From assembly GCF_959025735.1 (NCBI RefSeq), contig NZ_CAUFJQ010000029.1:1-18805 (forward strand): a stretch of 18,805 nt of DNA. The letters run 5' to 3'. Shown here piece after piece: positions 7,661 through 15,032 of this stretch. Position numbers and translations under genes: made by a program. This stretch comes from an uncultured Streptococcus sp. GTDB taxonomy: Bacteria > Bacillota > Bacilli > Lactobacillales > Streptococcaceae. Numbering within the stretch: position 1 is the stretch's first letter; each line of letters opens with the position of its first letter. The notes below the pieces were generated by a model that ran no database searches, was not told where the DNA came from, and saw only the letters and a list, made by a program, of their open reading frames with translations.

Positions 7661-8344
7661 ATGACATATTCACAAGCATTTAAGTATGGCAACTTGGTTC
7701 TTCCAAGTGCCTTGCTTTTTCATTATCATGAATTGTTTGACCAAGCAGATGACTACTTGGTTTGGCAGTTTTTTTTCCTTCAAAATACGACTGGTCAAGA
7801 GACCTTGACTCCTAATCAGATTGCTAGTCATCTAGGAAAAACGGTGACAGAGGTCAATCGGATTATGTCCAATTTAACCACCAAGGGACTTCTTCAATAC
7901 CGGACCATTGAGCTCAATGGTGAGATTGAAGCTATCTTTGATGCGACCATTGCCCTGGAGCGCTTGGATGAGATTTTAGAAGCACAATCACAAGGGAAGG
8001 CACAAAGCGCGCCTGCTAAGGGAAATGTCATCAAGGATTTGGTGGAAACCTTCCAACAAGAACTGGGACGACTCTTGACACCTTTTGAGATTGAAGACCT
8101 GACCAAGACTGTGCGCGAGGATCAGACAGATCCAGATGTGATCAAGGCAGCCTTACGAGAAGCTGTCTTTAACGGCAAGCCTCACTGGAAATATATCCAA
8201 GCCATTTTACGCAACTGGCGCAGTGAAGGCATCAACAGCCTGGCCCAAGTAGAGGCGAAACTACAAGAACGTGAGCAAACCAACCCACGCAATGTAACGG
8301 TTTCAGACGATTTCTTGAAGGCCATGGATTTGTGGAAAGATTAA
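7661..8344 (+). CDS. dnaD: DnaD-like replication initiation / primosome protein
   Basis: DnaD-family proteins help load the replicative helicase at the origin and at restarted forks in Firmicutes. The 227-residue protein has an N-terminal winged-helix region (about 1-100, with NQIASHLGKTVTEVNRIMSNL as the likely recognition part). After a linker comes the C-terminal DnaB/DnaD domain (about 128-200), whose end WKYIQAILRNW matches the conserved YxxxIL-type DNA-binding helix. AAGGGG (7651-7656) overlaps the metA stop and is well spaced before ATG 7661, so dnaD is translated from the metA transcript. Pairing of a methionine gene with a replication gene seems to be chance synteny. Confidence 0.93.
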   Translation: MTYSQAFKYGNLVLPSALLFHYHELFDQADDYLVWQFFFLQNTTGQETLTPNQIASHLGKTVTEVNRIMSNLTTKGLLQYRTIELNGEIEAIFDATIALERLDEILEAQSQGKAQSAPAKGNVIKDLVETFQQELGRLLTPFEIEDLTKTVREDQTDPDVIKAALREAVFNGKPHWKYIQAILRNWRSEGINSLAQVEAKLQEREQTNPRNVTVSDDFLKAMDLWKD

Positions 8345-8373
8345 AAAAGCTAGCACTTATTTGAGTGCTAGCT
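8343..8373 (-). terminator. GCTAGC hairpin, terminator-like on the minus strand
   Basis: AGCTAGCACT (8348-8357) and AGTGCTAGCT (8364-8373) form a perfect 10-bp stem with a six-base loop. On the minus strand it is followed by TTTTTT (8348-8343), so it could stop transcripts from the adenosine deaminase side before they enter dnaD. On the plus strand it has no T tract. Confidence 0.65.
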
Positions 8374-8395
8374 GCAGATGGAAGGTAAAGTCTTC

Positions 8396-8539
8396 CTAGA
8401 AACTTTCCTTATGTGAGTACGGACGTCAGCGAACTTCGAAGAAGTTCCATGACTTAGTTTTGAACCTAAGGTTTCAAAACTCCCGAGTGCCTGAAACAAT
8501 AGTGTTTCAGGCACTTTTCTCACAGCGGAAAGTTTTTAG
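8396..8539 (+). ncRNA. Structured element, copy 1 (candidate RNA or folded repeat)
   Basis: A 13-position closing stem (8396-8408 with 8527-8539, one G-U) leads through a small internal loop to a 5-bp stem GTGAG/CTCAC (8413-8417, 8519-8523). Three hairpins are enclosed. A is GTCA then GAACTTC (8425-8452) with a gaa loop. B is AGTTTTGAA/TTCAAAACT (8456-8481). C is a perfect 13-bp stem (8486-8498 with 8503-8515) followed by TTTT, which alone could end dnaD transcripts. A second copy lies in opposite orientation at 15033-15162. I cannot tell whether the DNA is a mobile repeat, an sRNA gene or a processed 3' UTR, and I do not recognise it as BOX, RUP or SPRITE. Confidence 0.6.
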
Positions 8540-8625
8540 TTTATACTTGAATAGTTTTAAAAATAAGACATTATTTTTACTGAAACAAATAGGTTCTTAA
8601 TTGAAAAAATAATTTTTAACCATAC

Positions 8626-8659
8626 AAAAAGCTAGCAGTCATATATTGCTAGCATTTTT
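8626..8659. terminator. Bidirectional terminator next to the adenosine deaminase stop
   Basis: GCTAGCA (8631-8637) and TGCTAGC (8647-8653) form a 7-bp stem flanked by AAAAA on the left and TTTTT on the right. It can therefore stop transcription from both sides and lies just after the adenosine deaminase stop. Confidence 0.75.
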
Positions 8660-8662
8660 CGT

Positions 8663-9682
8663 TTATAGATAGTCCGCGTAGGCTTTTTTTAGTTTGCTAA
8701 GGAGTTCTTGTTTTTCCTCCTCACTAGCAAAGGAAGCCTGGATGGCATCGACATTGTGTTGGTAAAAGTCAGTTTCCTTGGTTTGGAAATGCTGATGATA
8801 GAGGGCGTATTCCTTGGTGAGGTCGGTATCAGATACAGTCCGATTATCGGTATTGATACTGATTCGAGCACCTGCTTCCTTCATTTTCAAATAAGGGAAA
8901 TCCTCTAAAGTCGGCGCTGCTTTTGTCTGTAAGTTGCTGGTCAAGCAGAGTTCACCAGTGACCTCATTTTCAATAAAGGATTGGAGTAAGGCTGGTTCAT
9001 GAGATAGAGCCGTCACGTGGCCATTGCGTTTGATGCCAAATGCAATCGATTGGGCAACAAAGTGTGGGCAATGACACTCACCTGCATGAAGCGTCATGGG
9101 CCGATGGTAACTCTTGACTTGCTCGATTAAAGGTCGAATATCTTCTGGAGAGTAGTTGTGCTCATCCCCGGCAAAGTCAAAACCAACAAAATCCTGATCG
9201 CTAACTTGGTTGGCTTCTGCAAGAATGCGAGATGTGACTTCTTGATCTGACTGGCGCATGCCACAGACCAAGGCTTTTGCAACAATGCCAAATTCCTCCT
9301 GGGCTTGGCGTAGACCATCGCAGACAGCATCGATGGTTTCTGGGACGGTGAGTCCTTGGTCCATGGACAATTCTGGTGCGAAGCGGACTTCGATGTAGAC
9401 GACGTTTTCTAGAGCAGCTTGCTTGGCCACATCGTAAGCAGCAAGCGTCAAGGCTTTCTTGGTTTGAAGAAGGGGTCGAATGTAGTCAAAGGCTTCCAAA
9501 TAGTCCAAAAGATTCTCACAGTGGGCAGGCGCAGTGACATGGTGCTTGAGCTCCTCATCACTAGCAGGTAGGTCAATATTGGCCATGGCTGCCAGCTGGC
9601 GAATGATCGGAAGCGACAAGGAACCGTCTAAGTGACAGTGAAGTTCTATCTTTGCCAAACTATGAAAATCGATCGTGGACAT
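8663..9682 (-). CDS. add: Adenosine deaminase
   Basis: The enzyme converts adenosine (or deoxyadenosine) to inosine and ammonia, feeding purine salvage. The 339-residue protein has the amidohydrolase TIM-barrel motifs in order: the zinc pair ELHCHLDGSL (His15, His17), LHAGEC with His199 and Glu202, the His222 region NGHVTALSHE, and the late metal Asp279 in SINTDNRTVS. The TDNRTVS form, rather than TDDP, is usual for this bacterial subgroup. The His222 surroundings differ from the GHG of classic enzymes, so adenine deaminase or another nucleoside substrate cannot be excluded. AAGGAG lies six bases before ATG 9682. It is transcribed alone, against its neighbours, and ends at the GCTAGC hairpins. 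Confidence 0.9.
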   Translation of the reverse strand: MSTIDFHSLAKIELHCHLDGSLSLPIIRQLAAMANIDLPASDEELKHHVTAPAHCENLLDYLEAFDYIRPLLQTKKALTLAAYDVAKQAALENVVYIEVRFAPELSMDQGLTVPETIDAVCDGLRQAQEEFGIVAKALVCGMRQSDQEVTSRILAEANQVSDQDFVGFDFAGDEHNYSPEDIRPLIEQVKSYHRPMTLHAGECHCPHFVAQSIAFGIKRNGHVTALSHEPALLQSFIENEVTGELCLTSNLQTKAAPTLEDFPYLKMKEAGARISINTDNRTVSDTDLTKEYALYHQHFQTKETDFYQHNVDAIQASFASEEEKQELLSKLKKAYADYL

Positions 9683-9711
9683 GGTTTTCTCCTTAAAATT
9701 GTATTTTTTCT

Positions 9712-9739
9712 ATACTATCATTTTGACAAAAAAAGTCAA
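9712..9739 (-). promoter_or_regulatory. add promoter with overlapping palindrome
   Basis: On the minus strand TTGACT (9739-9734), a 16-base spacer and TAGTAT (9717-9712) preceded by TG-A form a good extended -10 promoter. TTGAC (9723-9727) and GTCAA (9735-9739) make a perfect inverted repeat with seven A bases between, overlapping the -35: a possible operator. Confidence 0.65.
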
Positions 9740-9761
9740 GTAGCGTTCACGTAGCAGATCT

Positions 9762-9811
9762 TTGAAAGGGAGCCCAATATTTGATATGCTAGGAGTAGCG
9801 AAATAAAGGAG
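9762..9811 (+). promoter_or_regulatory. Promoter and ribosome binding site of the glutathione transferase gene
   Basis: TTGAAA (9762-9767), a 17-base spacer and TATGCT (9785-9790) preceded by TG-A form an extended -10 promoter. AAAGGAG at 9805-9811 is a strong ribosome binding site seven bases before ATG 9819. Confidence 0.65.
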
Positions 9812-9818
9812 AAGAAAG

Positions 9819-10610
9819 ATGTCAGACTATCAATTACCAGAAGTATGGGAAGCACCAAGTCAAATGGGAGGAGCCTGGGGTGGCTTGAACCAACCAACAG
9901 CAGGTGTCCGCTTTGAACAAACTCTTCCAAAAGGGGATCAACCTTTCCAACTCTATACCCTTCCAACACCCAATGGGATCAAGGCTACCATTATGCTTGA
10001 AGAACTCAAAGAGCTGGGAGTGGATGCAGGCTATGACGCTTATCGGATCAAGATTGGTGAGGGAGATCAGTTTGGTAGTGACTTTGTAGCCATCAATCCA
10101 AACTCGAAAATTCCAGCCATGTTGGATCAATCAGGCGATAAAGCCATTCGTGTCTTTGAATCGGCGAATATCCTCCTGTATCTAGCAGAGAAATTTGGCC
10201 AATTAATCCCGACTGATCTGGCTAAACGGACAGAAGTGCTCAACTGGCTCTTCTGGCAGACGGGTGCAGCACCATTCTTAGGGGGAGGTTTTGGTCATTT
10301 CTTCCACTATGCGCCGGAGAAAATCGAGTATGCCATCAACCGCTTTGCCATGGAAGCCAAACGTCAATTGGACCTACTGGACAAGGAACTGGCTACTAAA
10401 CCTTATATCGCAGGGGATGATTATAGCATTGCAGATATTGCCATCTGGTCTTGGTATGGTCGTCTAGCCCAAGACAAGGTTTGGGACCGTGCAGGGATTT
10501 TCCTAAATGTGAAGGAATATAAGCATCTGCAAGCTTGGACAGAGAAAATTGCCAATCGCCCAGCTGTAAAACGTGGCTTGGAAGTAGAGTATAAGGAAAT
10601 TAATGCATAA
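9819..10610 (+). CDS. yghU: Glutathione S-transferase family protein, YghU type (disulfide-bond oxidoreductase)
   Basis: The protein follows E. coli YghU almost throughout: an N-terminal stretch with GGAWGGLNQPTAG before the thioredoxin fold, TPNGIKATIMLEEL (about 50-63) at the glutathione site, NPNSKIPA, then FESANILLYLAEKFG, and the helical C-terminal domain with NWLFWQTGAAPFLGGGFGHF and DYSIADIAIW. YghU enzymes bind two glutathiones and reduce disulfides or organic peroxides; they use no catalytic Cys. The 263-residue length is somewhat shorter than YghU because the C-terminal tail is missing. It has its own promoter and terminator, so it acts as a single gene, plausibly in thiol or peroxide stress. 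The substrate in this organism is unknown. Confidence 0.92.
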   Translation: MSDYQLPEVWEAPSQMGGAWGGLNQPTAGVRFEQTLPKGDQPFQLYTLPTPNGIKATIMLEELKELGVDAGYDAYRIKIGEGDQFGSDFVAINPNSKIPAMLDQSGDKAIRVFESANILLYLAEKFGQLIPTDLAKRTEVLNWLFWQTGAAPFLGGGFGHFFHYAPEKIEYAINRFAMEAKRQLDLLDKELATKPYIAGDDYSIADIAIWSWYGRLAQDKVWDRAGIFLNVKEYKHLQAWTEKIANRPAVKRGLEVEYKEINA

Positions 10611-10611
10611 G

Positions 10612-10637
10612 AAAAGGGCGCCGTCGCGCCTTTTTTT
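10612..10637 (+). terminator. Terminator after the glutathione transferase gene
   Basis: AAAAGGGCGC (10612-10621) pairs with GCGCCTTTT around a short cgt-type loop, with one bulged G, and is followed by seven T bases. Confidence 0.85.
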
Positions 10638-10650
10638 AATGGTGCAAACA

Positions 10651-10659
10651 TGGTATACT
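10651..10659 (+). promoter_or_regulatory. trmK operon extended -10 promoter
   Basis: TG-G-TATACT at 10651-10659 is an extended -10, 33 bases before the trmK ATG. The -35 region falls in the T tract of the preceding terminator and is poor. Confidence 0.55.
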
Positions 10660-10691
10660 ATAGGATGGAATAAAAGTATAGAAAGAAGCAC

Positions 10692-11381
10692 ATGGAATTT
10701 ACAAAATTATCAAATCGCTTGAATCTGGTGGCCAGTTTCGTCCCAGCTGGAGCGCGTCTTTTGGATGTGGGGAGTGATCATGCTTATCTCCCAATCGCCC
10801 TCTTACAAGAAGGCAAGATTGAGGCTGCCATTGCTGGGGAAGTGGTAGAGGGGCCTTATCAGTCTGCCCTCCAAAATGTCGTCGATAATGGTTTAGAGGA
10901 CAAGATTGAGGTCCGCTTGGCCAATGGTTTGGCTGCCTTTGAACCAACAGATGGCATTTCCTGTATCACCATTGCTGGCATGGGAGGACGCTTGATTGCA
11001 GATATCCTAGCCGCAGGTCTTGGGAAATTAGCCAGTGTCTCTCGCTTGGTCCTCCAACCCAATAATCGGGAAGATGAACTGCGGGCTTGGTTAGTCGACC
11101 ATAATTTCCGCATTGTTGATGAAGCCATCTTGGAAGAAAATGAGAAGTTCTATGAGATCCTCGTGGTGGAACAGGGTTCTCAAGAGTTGTCAGCCAAGGA
11201 ACTACGCTTTGGTCCCTATTTGATGCAGGAACAAGCTCCAGCCTTTGTCCAAAAGTGGTCCAAGGAAGTGGAAAAATTAGCCTTTGCCTTGGAGCAGGTA
11301 CCAGTTGAGAATCAATCCGCCAGAGCATCGTTAGAAGAGCGCATCGCTCACATCAAGGAGGTCCTAAATGCTAGCAAGTGA
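10692..11381 (+). CDS. trmK: tRNA (adenine(22)-N1)-methyltransferase TrmK
   Basis: TrmK methylates N1 of adenine 22 in certain tRNAs using S-adenosylmethionine. The 229-residue protein has the class I methyltransferase motif I LLDVGSDHAYLPI (about 23-35) and the family-specific IAGMGGRLI (about 94-102), followed by LVLQPNN (about 117-123), which serves as the catalytic motif. The C-terminal part is helical, as in TrmK. The ribosome binding site is weak (GAAAG). The last 14 bases overlap the next gene, a pairing of TrmK with a Nif3-like protein common in Firmicutes, and the two are surely translated from one message. Confidence 0.94.
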   Translation: MEFTKLSNRLNLVASFVPAGARLLDVGSDHAYLPIALLQEGKIEAAIAGEVVEGPYQSALQNVVDNGLEDKIEVRLANGLAAFEPTDGISCITIAGMGGRLIADILAAGLGKLASVSRLVLQPNNREDELRAWLVDHNFRIVDEAILEENEKFYEILVVEQGSQELSAKELRFGPYLMQEQAPAFVQKWSKEVEKLAFALEQVPVENQSARASLEERIAHIKEVLNASK

Positions 11382-12165
11382 AGTCATTAAACGCTATGAA
11401 GCCTACTGTCCTCAGGAATTGTCTATGGAGGGAGATGTCCGTGGGCTACAGGTCGGTACGCTGCAAAAAGACATCCATAAGGTCATGGTGGCCCTAAATA
11501 TCCGCGAGCAGACGGTGGCTGAAGCTATCGCCCATGGAGTGGACTTGATCATCGTCAAGCACGCGCCCATTTTCCGTCCGATTAAGGATCTGGTAGCCGA
11601 TCGGGCCCAAAATCAGATTTATATCGATTTGATCAAGCATGATATAGCAGTCTACGTCAGCCATACTAATATTGACATTGTCCCAGATGGTCTCAACGAT
11701 TGGTTTTGCCGGCTCTTGGACATTGAAAATACAGAGCCCCTCAGCATGATAGGGGAAGGGCTCGGAATCGGCCGCATCGGTCGGGTAGCTACCCAAACCT
11801 TTGGACAGTTGGCTAGCAAGGTTAAAGAAACCTTTGGCCTAGATGCTTTGCGCATAGTCAGTTATGATCAGGCGGATTTGGATCGGGTCATTGAGCGCGT
11901 CGCCATCTGTGGAGGAAGTGGTCAGTCCTTTTACAAGGATGCTCTTGCTAAGGGGGCAGAGGTCTATATCACAGGAGATATCTACTACCATACGGCTCAG
12001 GACATGCTGAGCGATGGGCTCTTGGCCTTGGATCCAGGGCATCATATTGAAGTTCTCTTTGTGTCAAAATTAGTAGAAAAGCTCAATCAGTGGAAGGCTG
12101 AAGAAGCGTGGGAGATTGAAGTGATTGGCAGTCAAGCCAGTACCAATCCTTTTTACCATATCTAA
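11368..12165 (+). CDS. Nif3-like dinuclear metal centre protein (YqfO/YbgI family)
   Basis: Nif3-like proteins form ring-shaped hexamers with a two-metal site; their biochemical role is still unclear, with GTP cyclohydrolase I-like and DNA or tRNA links suggested. The 265-residue length is the short form, without the central PII-like insert. Metal-ligand regions are visible: IIVKHAPIF (His65), SHTNIDI (Asp103), and a C-terminal ITGDIYYHTAQD and DPGHHIE. The usual HHP of the first ligand is KHAP here, so one of the two expected histidines is Lys64. AAGGAGG lies a few bases before ATG 11368, inside trmK. It is the middle gene of a three-gene operon. Confidence 0.9.
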   Translation: MLASEVIKRYEAYCPQELSMEGDVRGLQVGTLQKDIHKVMVALNIREQTVAEAIAHGVDLIIVKHAPIFRPIKDLVADRAQNQIYIDLIKHDIAVYVSHTNIDIVPDGLNDWFCRLLDIENTEPLSMIGEGLGIGRIGRVATQTFGQLASKVKETFGLDALRIVSYDQADLDRVIERVAICGGSGQSFYKDALAKGAEVYITGDIYYHTAQDMLSDGLLALDPGHHIEVLFVSKLVEKLNQWKAEEAWEIEVIGSQASTNPFYHI

Positions 12166-12171
12166 GGGGTC

Positions 12172-13263
12172 ATGATGAAAGTTGCCATTATCGGTGCAGG
12201 GATCGTGGGATCTACTGCAGCCTATTATTTATCCAAAGAAGCACAGGTGGATGTGACCGTCTATGACCATGGAGTCGGCCAAGCGACTAAGGCGGCTGCT
12301 GGCATTATTAGCCCTTGGTTTTCCAAACGGCGGAATAAGGCCTGGTATCGCCTAGCTCGTCTGGGAGCAGACTTTTACCAAGAATTGGTAGAAGACCTGG
12401 CCAAGGACGGAATCAAAACAGATTTTTACCAGCAGACTGGTGTCTATCTCCTCAAGAAAAAGGAGGAAAAATTAGAGGAACTCTATCAGTTGGCGCTGAG
12501 TCGTCGGGAAGAATCTCCCTTAATTGGAGACTTGGCGATCTTGACCAAAGAAGAAGTTGCTCAACAATTCCCAGGTCTGCAAGGCTTTGAACAGCTCCTT
12601 TATGCCTCGGGTGGGGCCCATGTAGAGGGAGCCCTTCTGACGTCAACTCTTCTTGAAGCCAGTGGGGCAAGAGTGATCAAGGAAGAGGTTGCTCTCTCAA
12701 TCACAGATGATGGCTATCAGATTGCAGGCGAAAGCTATGACCAAGTCATCCTAGCAACAGGAGCCTGGTTGGGGCAAATCCTTGAGTCACTCGGCTACCA
12801 AGTCGATGTCCGTCCGCAAAAGGGGCAACTGCGGGATTATCAGCTAGACCTAGATACTGCTGACTATCCTGTGGTCATGCCTGAAGGAGAGCTGGATATC
12901 ATTCCCTTCAAAAAGGGTAAGATTAGTATGGGAGCCACTCATGAAAATGAGATGGGCTTTGACCTGACAGTGGATCAGGCTTTGCTAAATCAGATGGAAA
13001 CTGAAGCCCTGTCTTACTATCCAGAACTAGCTCAAGCAGAAGTTATCGGGGAGCGCGTGGGAACACGGGCCTACACCAGTGACTTTTCACCCTTTTGGGG
13101 AGCTGTTCCTGATCAAGCAGGCCTCTATGTCGCCAGTGGACTTGGTTCGTCTGGCCTCACCACAGGTCCCCTCATTGGTTGGCATCTAGCTCAACTAGTG
13201 GTAGGAGGAAACCTGTGCTTAGATCCAGCAGATTATCCAGTTGAACAATATGTGAAGAAGTAG
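12172..13263 (+). CDS. FAD-dependent amino-acid oxidase/dehydrogenase (DadA / glycine oxidase family)
   Basis: The protein belongs to the DAO superfamily, flavoproteins that oxidise amino acids or their N-methyl forms. The N-terminal FAD-binding motif is KVAIIGAGIVGSTAAYYL (about 3-20). AAAGIISPW follows, and the C-terminal FAD contact is YVASGLGSSGLTTGPLIG (about 317-334). The 363-residue length fits D-amino-acid dehydrogenase, glycine oxidase or sarcosine oxidase; the substrate cannot be told apart here. Two ATG codons stand in tandem (12172 and 12175). AAGGGG at 12164-12169 is only two bases from the first but five from the second, so 12175 (MKVAIIG) is the likelier start. It follows the Nif3-like gene by six bases and closes the operon. 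Confidence 0.88.
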   Translation: MMKVAIIGAGIVGSTAAYYLSKEAQVDVTVYDHGVGQATKAAAGIISPWFSKRRNKAWYRLARLGADFYQELVEDLAKDGIKTDFYQQTGVYLLKKKEEKLEELYQLALSRREESPLIGDLAILTKEEVAQQFPGLQGFEQLLYASGGAHVEGALLTSTLLEASGARVIKEEVALSITDDGYQIAGESYDQVILATGAWLGQILESLGYQVDVRPQKGQLRDYQLDLDTADYPVVMPEGELDIIPFKKGKISMGATHENEMGFDLTVDQALLNQMETEALSYYPELAQAEVIGERVGTRAYTSDFSPFWGAVPDQAGLYVASGLGSSGLTTGPLIGWHLAQLVVGGNLCLDPADYPVEQYVKK

Positions 13264-13285
13264 GCTGGGACAAAAGTCCTAGCCT
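13262..13285 (+). terminator. Hairpin after the amino-acid oxidase gene
   Basis: AGGCTGGGAC (13262-13271) and GTCCTAGCCT (13276-13285) form a 10-position stem with one G-U and an AAAA loop. It begins within the stop codon of the oxidase gene. The T tract after it is weak (ctcaatttt), so it may be an inefficient terminator or an mRNA 3' end stabiliser. Confidence 0.6.
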
Positions 13286-13438
13286 CTCAATTTTCTTTGG
13301 ATTGTCGAGCAAGACGCAGTATTTGAGTGGGCTCTACTACAAGGTAAGATTTTCAGACGGCTCAGTCAAGGAGCAGTAATCTATTTGAATCATGAGTAAG
13401 ACCAATGCTAACAATTCTACAACTCTCATCTCCTGTCA
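13286..13438. other. Non-coding stretch between the oxidase hairpin and the rfb terminator
   Basis: No gene is supported over these 150 bases. I see only short stems (for example GCTC/GAGC around 13364-13378). Together with the preceding hairpin it reads like a remnant of an intergenic streptococcal repeat, but that is an impression and not something the window itself proves. Confidence 0.3.
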
Positions 13439-13472
13439 TCACCTTGTAACACAAATGCAAGGTGACTTTTTT
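13439..13472 (+). terminator. Terminator upstream of rfbA
   Basis: TCACCTTG (13439-13446) and CAAGGTGA (13458-13465) form a perfect 8-bp stem with an 11-base loop, followed by C and six T bases. Confidence 0.85.
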
Positions 13473-13490
13473 ATATAAACATGATAAAAT
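13462..13490 (+). promoter_or_regulatory. rfb operon promoter
   Basis: GTGACT (13462-13467), a 17-base spacer and TAAAAT (13485-13490) preceded by TG-A give an extended -10 promoter. The -35 lies inside the terminator stem just described. Confidence 0.55.
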
Positions 13491-13523
13491 AAGGGTAATG
13501 ACTACGTAGAAAGGCCTAACATT

Positions 13524-14393
13524 ATGAAAGGTATTATTTTAGCAGGGGGCTCAGGAACTCGCTTGTATCCATTGACACGTGCGGCTTCTAAACAATTGAT
13601 GCCCATTTATGACAAACCAATGATCTACTACCCGCTGTCAACCCTTATGTTGGCTGGGATCAAAGATATCCTGATCATCTCGACTCCTCAAGACCTTCCT
13701 CGTTTTGAAGAGCTTCTTGGAGATGGCTCTGAGCTAGGAATTTCTCTCTCTTATGCAGAGCAACCAAGTCCAGATGGCTTGGCGCAAGCCTTCATCATCG
13801 GGGAAGACTTTATCGGTGACGATCATGTTGCCCTCATCCTTGGGGACAATATCTTCCACGGAAACGGCTTAACCAAGATGTTGCAACGGGCAGAAGCGAA
13901 AGAAAAAGGAGCGACTGTCTTTGGTTACCAAGTTAAAGATCCAGAACGCTTTGGTGTGGTAGAGTTTGACGCGGATATGAATGCTATCTCTATCGAGGAA
14001 AAACCAGAACATCCAAAATCGAACTTTGCAGTGACAGGACTTTACTTCTATGATAATGATGTGGTAGAAATTGCCAAAAACATCAAACCAAGTCCTCGTG
14101 GGGAGCTAGAAATCACCGATGTTAACAAGGCCTATTTGGAGCGTGGAGATCTCTCTGTTGAGCTCATGGGCCGTGGCTTTGCTTGGTTGGATACAGGAAC
14201 TCATGAAAGTCTCTTGCAGGCTTCTCAATATATCGAGACGGTTCAACGCTTGCAAAACGTTCAAGTAGCCAACCTTGAGGAAATTGCCTATCGTATGGGC
14301 TATATTACTAAAGAGCAAGTCTATGAATTGGCTCAACCTCTGAAGAAAAACGAATACGGACAATATTTGCTCCGTTTGATTGGAGAAGCTTAA
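13524..14393 (+). CDS. rfbA: Glucose-1-phosphate thymidylyltransferase RmlA
   Basis: RmlA makes dTDP-glucose from glucose 1-phosphate and dTTP, the entry step of dTDP-L-rhamnose synthesis. The 289-residue length is standard. The nucleotide-binding signature GGSGTRLYPLT spans residues 8-18. KQLMPIYDKPMIYYPLS follows, then ILGDNIFHG (about 108-116) with the metal-binding Asp, EEKP, and FAWLDTGTHESL near the end. ATG 13524 has GAAAGG nine bases upstream. The stop codon overlaps the rfbC start by one base (TAATG), so the two are translationally coupled. Confidence 0.97.
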   Translation: MKGIILAGGSGTRLYPLTRAASKQLMPIYDKPMIYYPLSTLMLAGIKDILIISTPQDLPRFEELLGDGSELGISLSYAEQPSPDGLAQAFIIGEDFIGDDHVALILGDNIFHGNGLTKMLQRAEAKEKGATVFGYQVKDPERFGVVEFDADMNAISIEEKPEHPKSNFAVTGLYFYDNDVVEIAKNIKPSPRGELEITDVNKAYLERGDLSVELMGRGFAWLDTGTHESLLQASQYIETVQRLQNVQVANLEEIAYRMGYITKEQVYELAQPLKKNEYGQYLLRLIGEA

Positions 14394-14986
14394 TGACAGA
14401 ACAATTTTTCGAGAAAGAATTAGCAGCCCGCAAGATTGAAGCGATCCCAGGTTTGATGGAGTTTGATATTCCAGTTCGTGGAGACAACCGTGGTTGGTTC
14501 AAGGAAAACTTCCAAAAAGAGAAGATGCTTCCTCTTGGTTTTCCAGAAAGCTTCTTTGCGGAAGGCAAGTTGCAAAATAACATTTCATTCTCTCGTAAGA
14601 ATGTCTTGCGTGGCTTGCATGCAGAACCTTGGGACAAGTACATCTCTGTAGCAGATGAAGGAAAGGTTCTCGGTACTTGGGTAGACCTTCGTGAAGGCGA
14701 TAGCTTTGGGAACACCTACCAAACCGTGATCGATGCTTCAAAAGGCATCTTCGTCCCTCGTGGTGTTGCCAATGGGTTCCAAGTTTTGACAGACAAAGTT
14801 GCCTATACTTACTTAGTCAATGATTACTGGGCATTGGAACTCAAACCAAAATATGCTTTTGTCAACTACGCAGACCCAAGCCTAGACATCCAATGGGAAA
14901 ACTTGGAAGAAGCAGAAGTCTCAGAAGCAGACAAGAACCACCCATTGCTCAAAGACGTCAAACCCCTAAAAGCAGAAGATTTGTAA
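14393..14986 (+). CDS. rfbC: dTDP-4-dehydrorhamnose 3,5-epimerase RmlC (streptococcal type)
   Basis: RmlC epimerises C3 and C5 of dTDP-4-keto-6-deoxyglucose. The 197-residue protein is a cupin and follows the S. suis enzyme closely. The catalytic base is His76 in VLRGLHAEPWDKYISV, with Lys82 close by, and Tyr140 in VAYTYLVNDYW supplies the acid. The N-terminal GDNRGWFKENF and KGIFVPRGVANGFQVL are also typical. The start overlaps the rfbA stop by one base. After it comes a 204-base gap holding the folded element before rfbB, an unusual break in an otherwise tight operon. Confidence 0.96.
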   Translation: MTEQFFEKELAARKIEAIPGLMEFDIPVRGDNRGWFKENFQKEKMLPLGFPESFFAEGKLQNNISFSRKNVLRGLHAEPWDKYISVADEGKVLGTWVDLREGDSFGNTYQTVIDASKGIFVPRGVANGFQVLTDKVAYTYLVNDYWALELKPKYAFVNYADPSLDIQWENLEEAEVSEADKNHPLLKDVKPLKAEDL

Positions 14987-14993
14987 AAATGAA

Positions 14994-15022
14994 CCTTGCA
15001 TAGCAGTATCGCGACTGCAAGG
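14994..15022 (-). terminator. Hairpin after rfbC, terminator-like on the minus strand
   Basis: CCTTG (14994-14998) pairs with CAAGG (15018-15022) and CAGT (15004-15007) with ACTG (15014-15017), leaving a five-base bulge and a six-base loop. On the minus strand the stem is followed by TTCATTTTT (14993-14985), so it could end a minus-strand transcript of the adjacent folded element. On the plus strand no T tract follows. Confidence 0.45.
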
Positions 15023-15032
15023 AGTCTGGTAG

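Noticed and set aside
8486..8518. Treating the 13-bp hairpin plus TTTT only as the dnaD terminator
   Set aside because: It may well terminate dnaD transcripts, but it is also the third hairpin of the folded element and has a positional counterpart in the second copy, so I listed it within that element.
8559..8578. AAAAATAA/TTATTTTT hairpin as terminator
   Set aside because: The stem is only A-T pairs and sits in AT-rich DNA; chance is likely.
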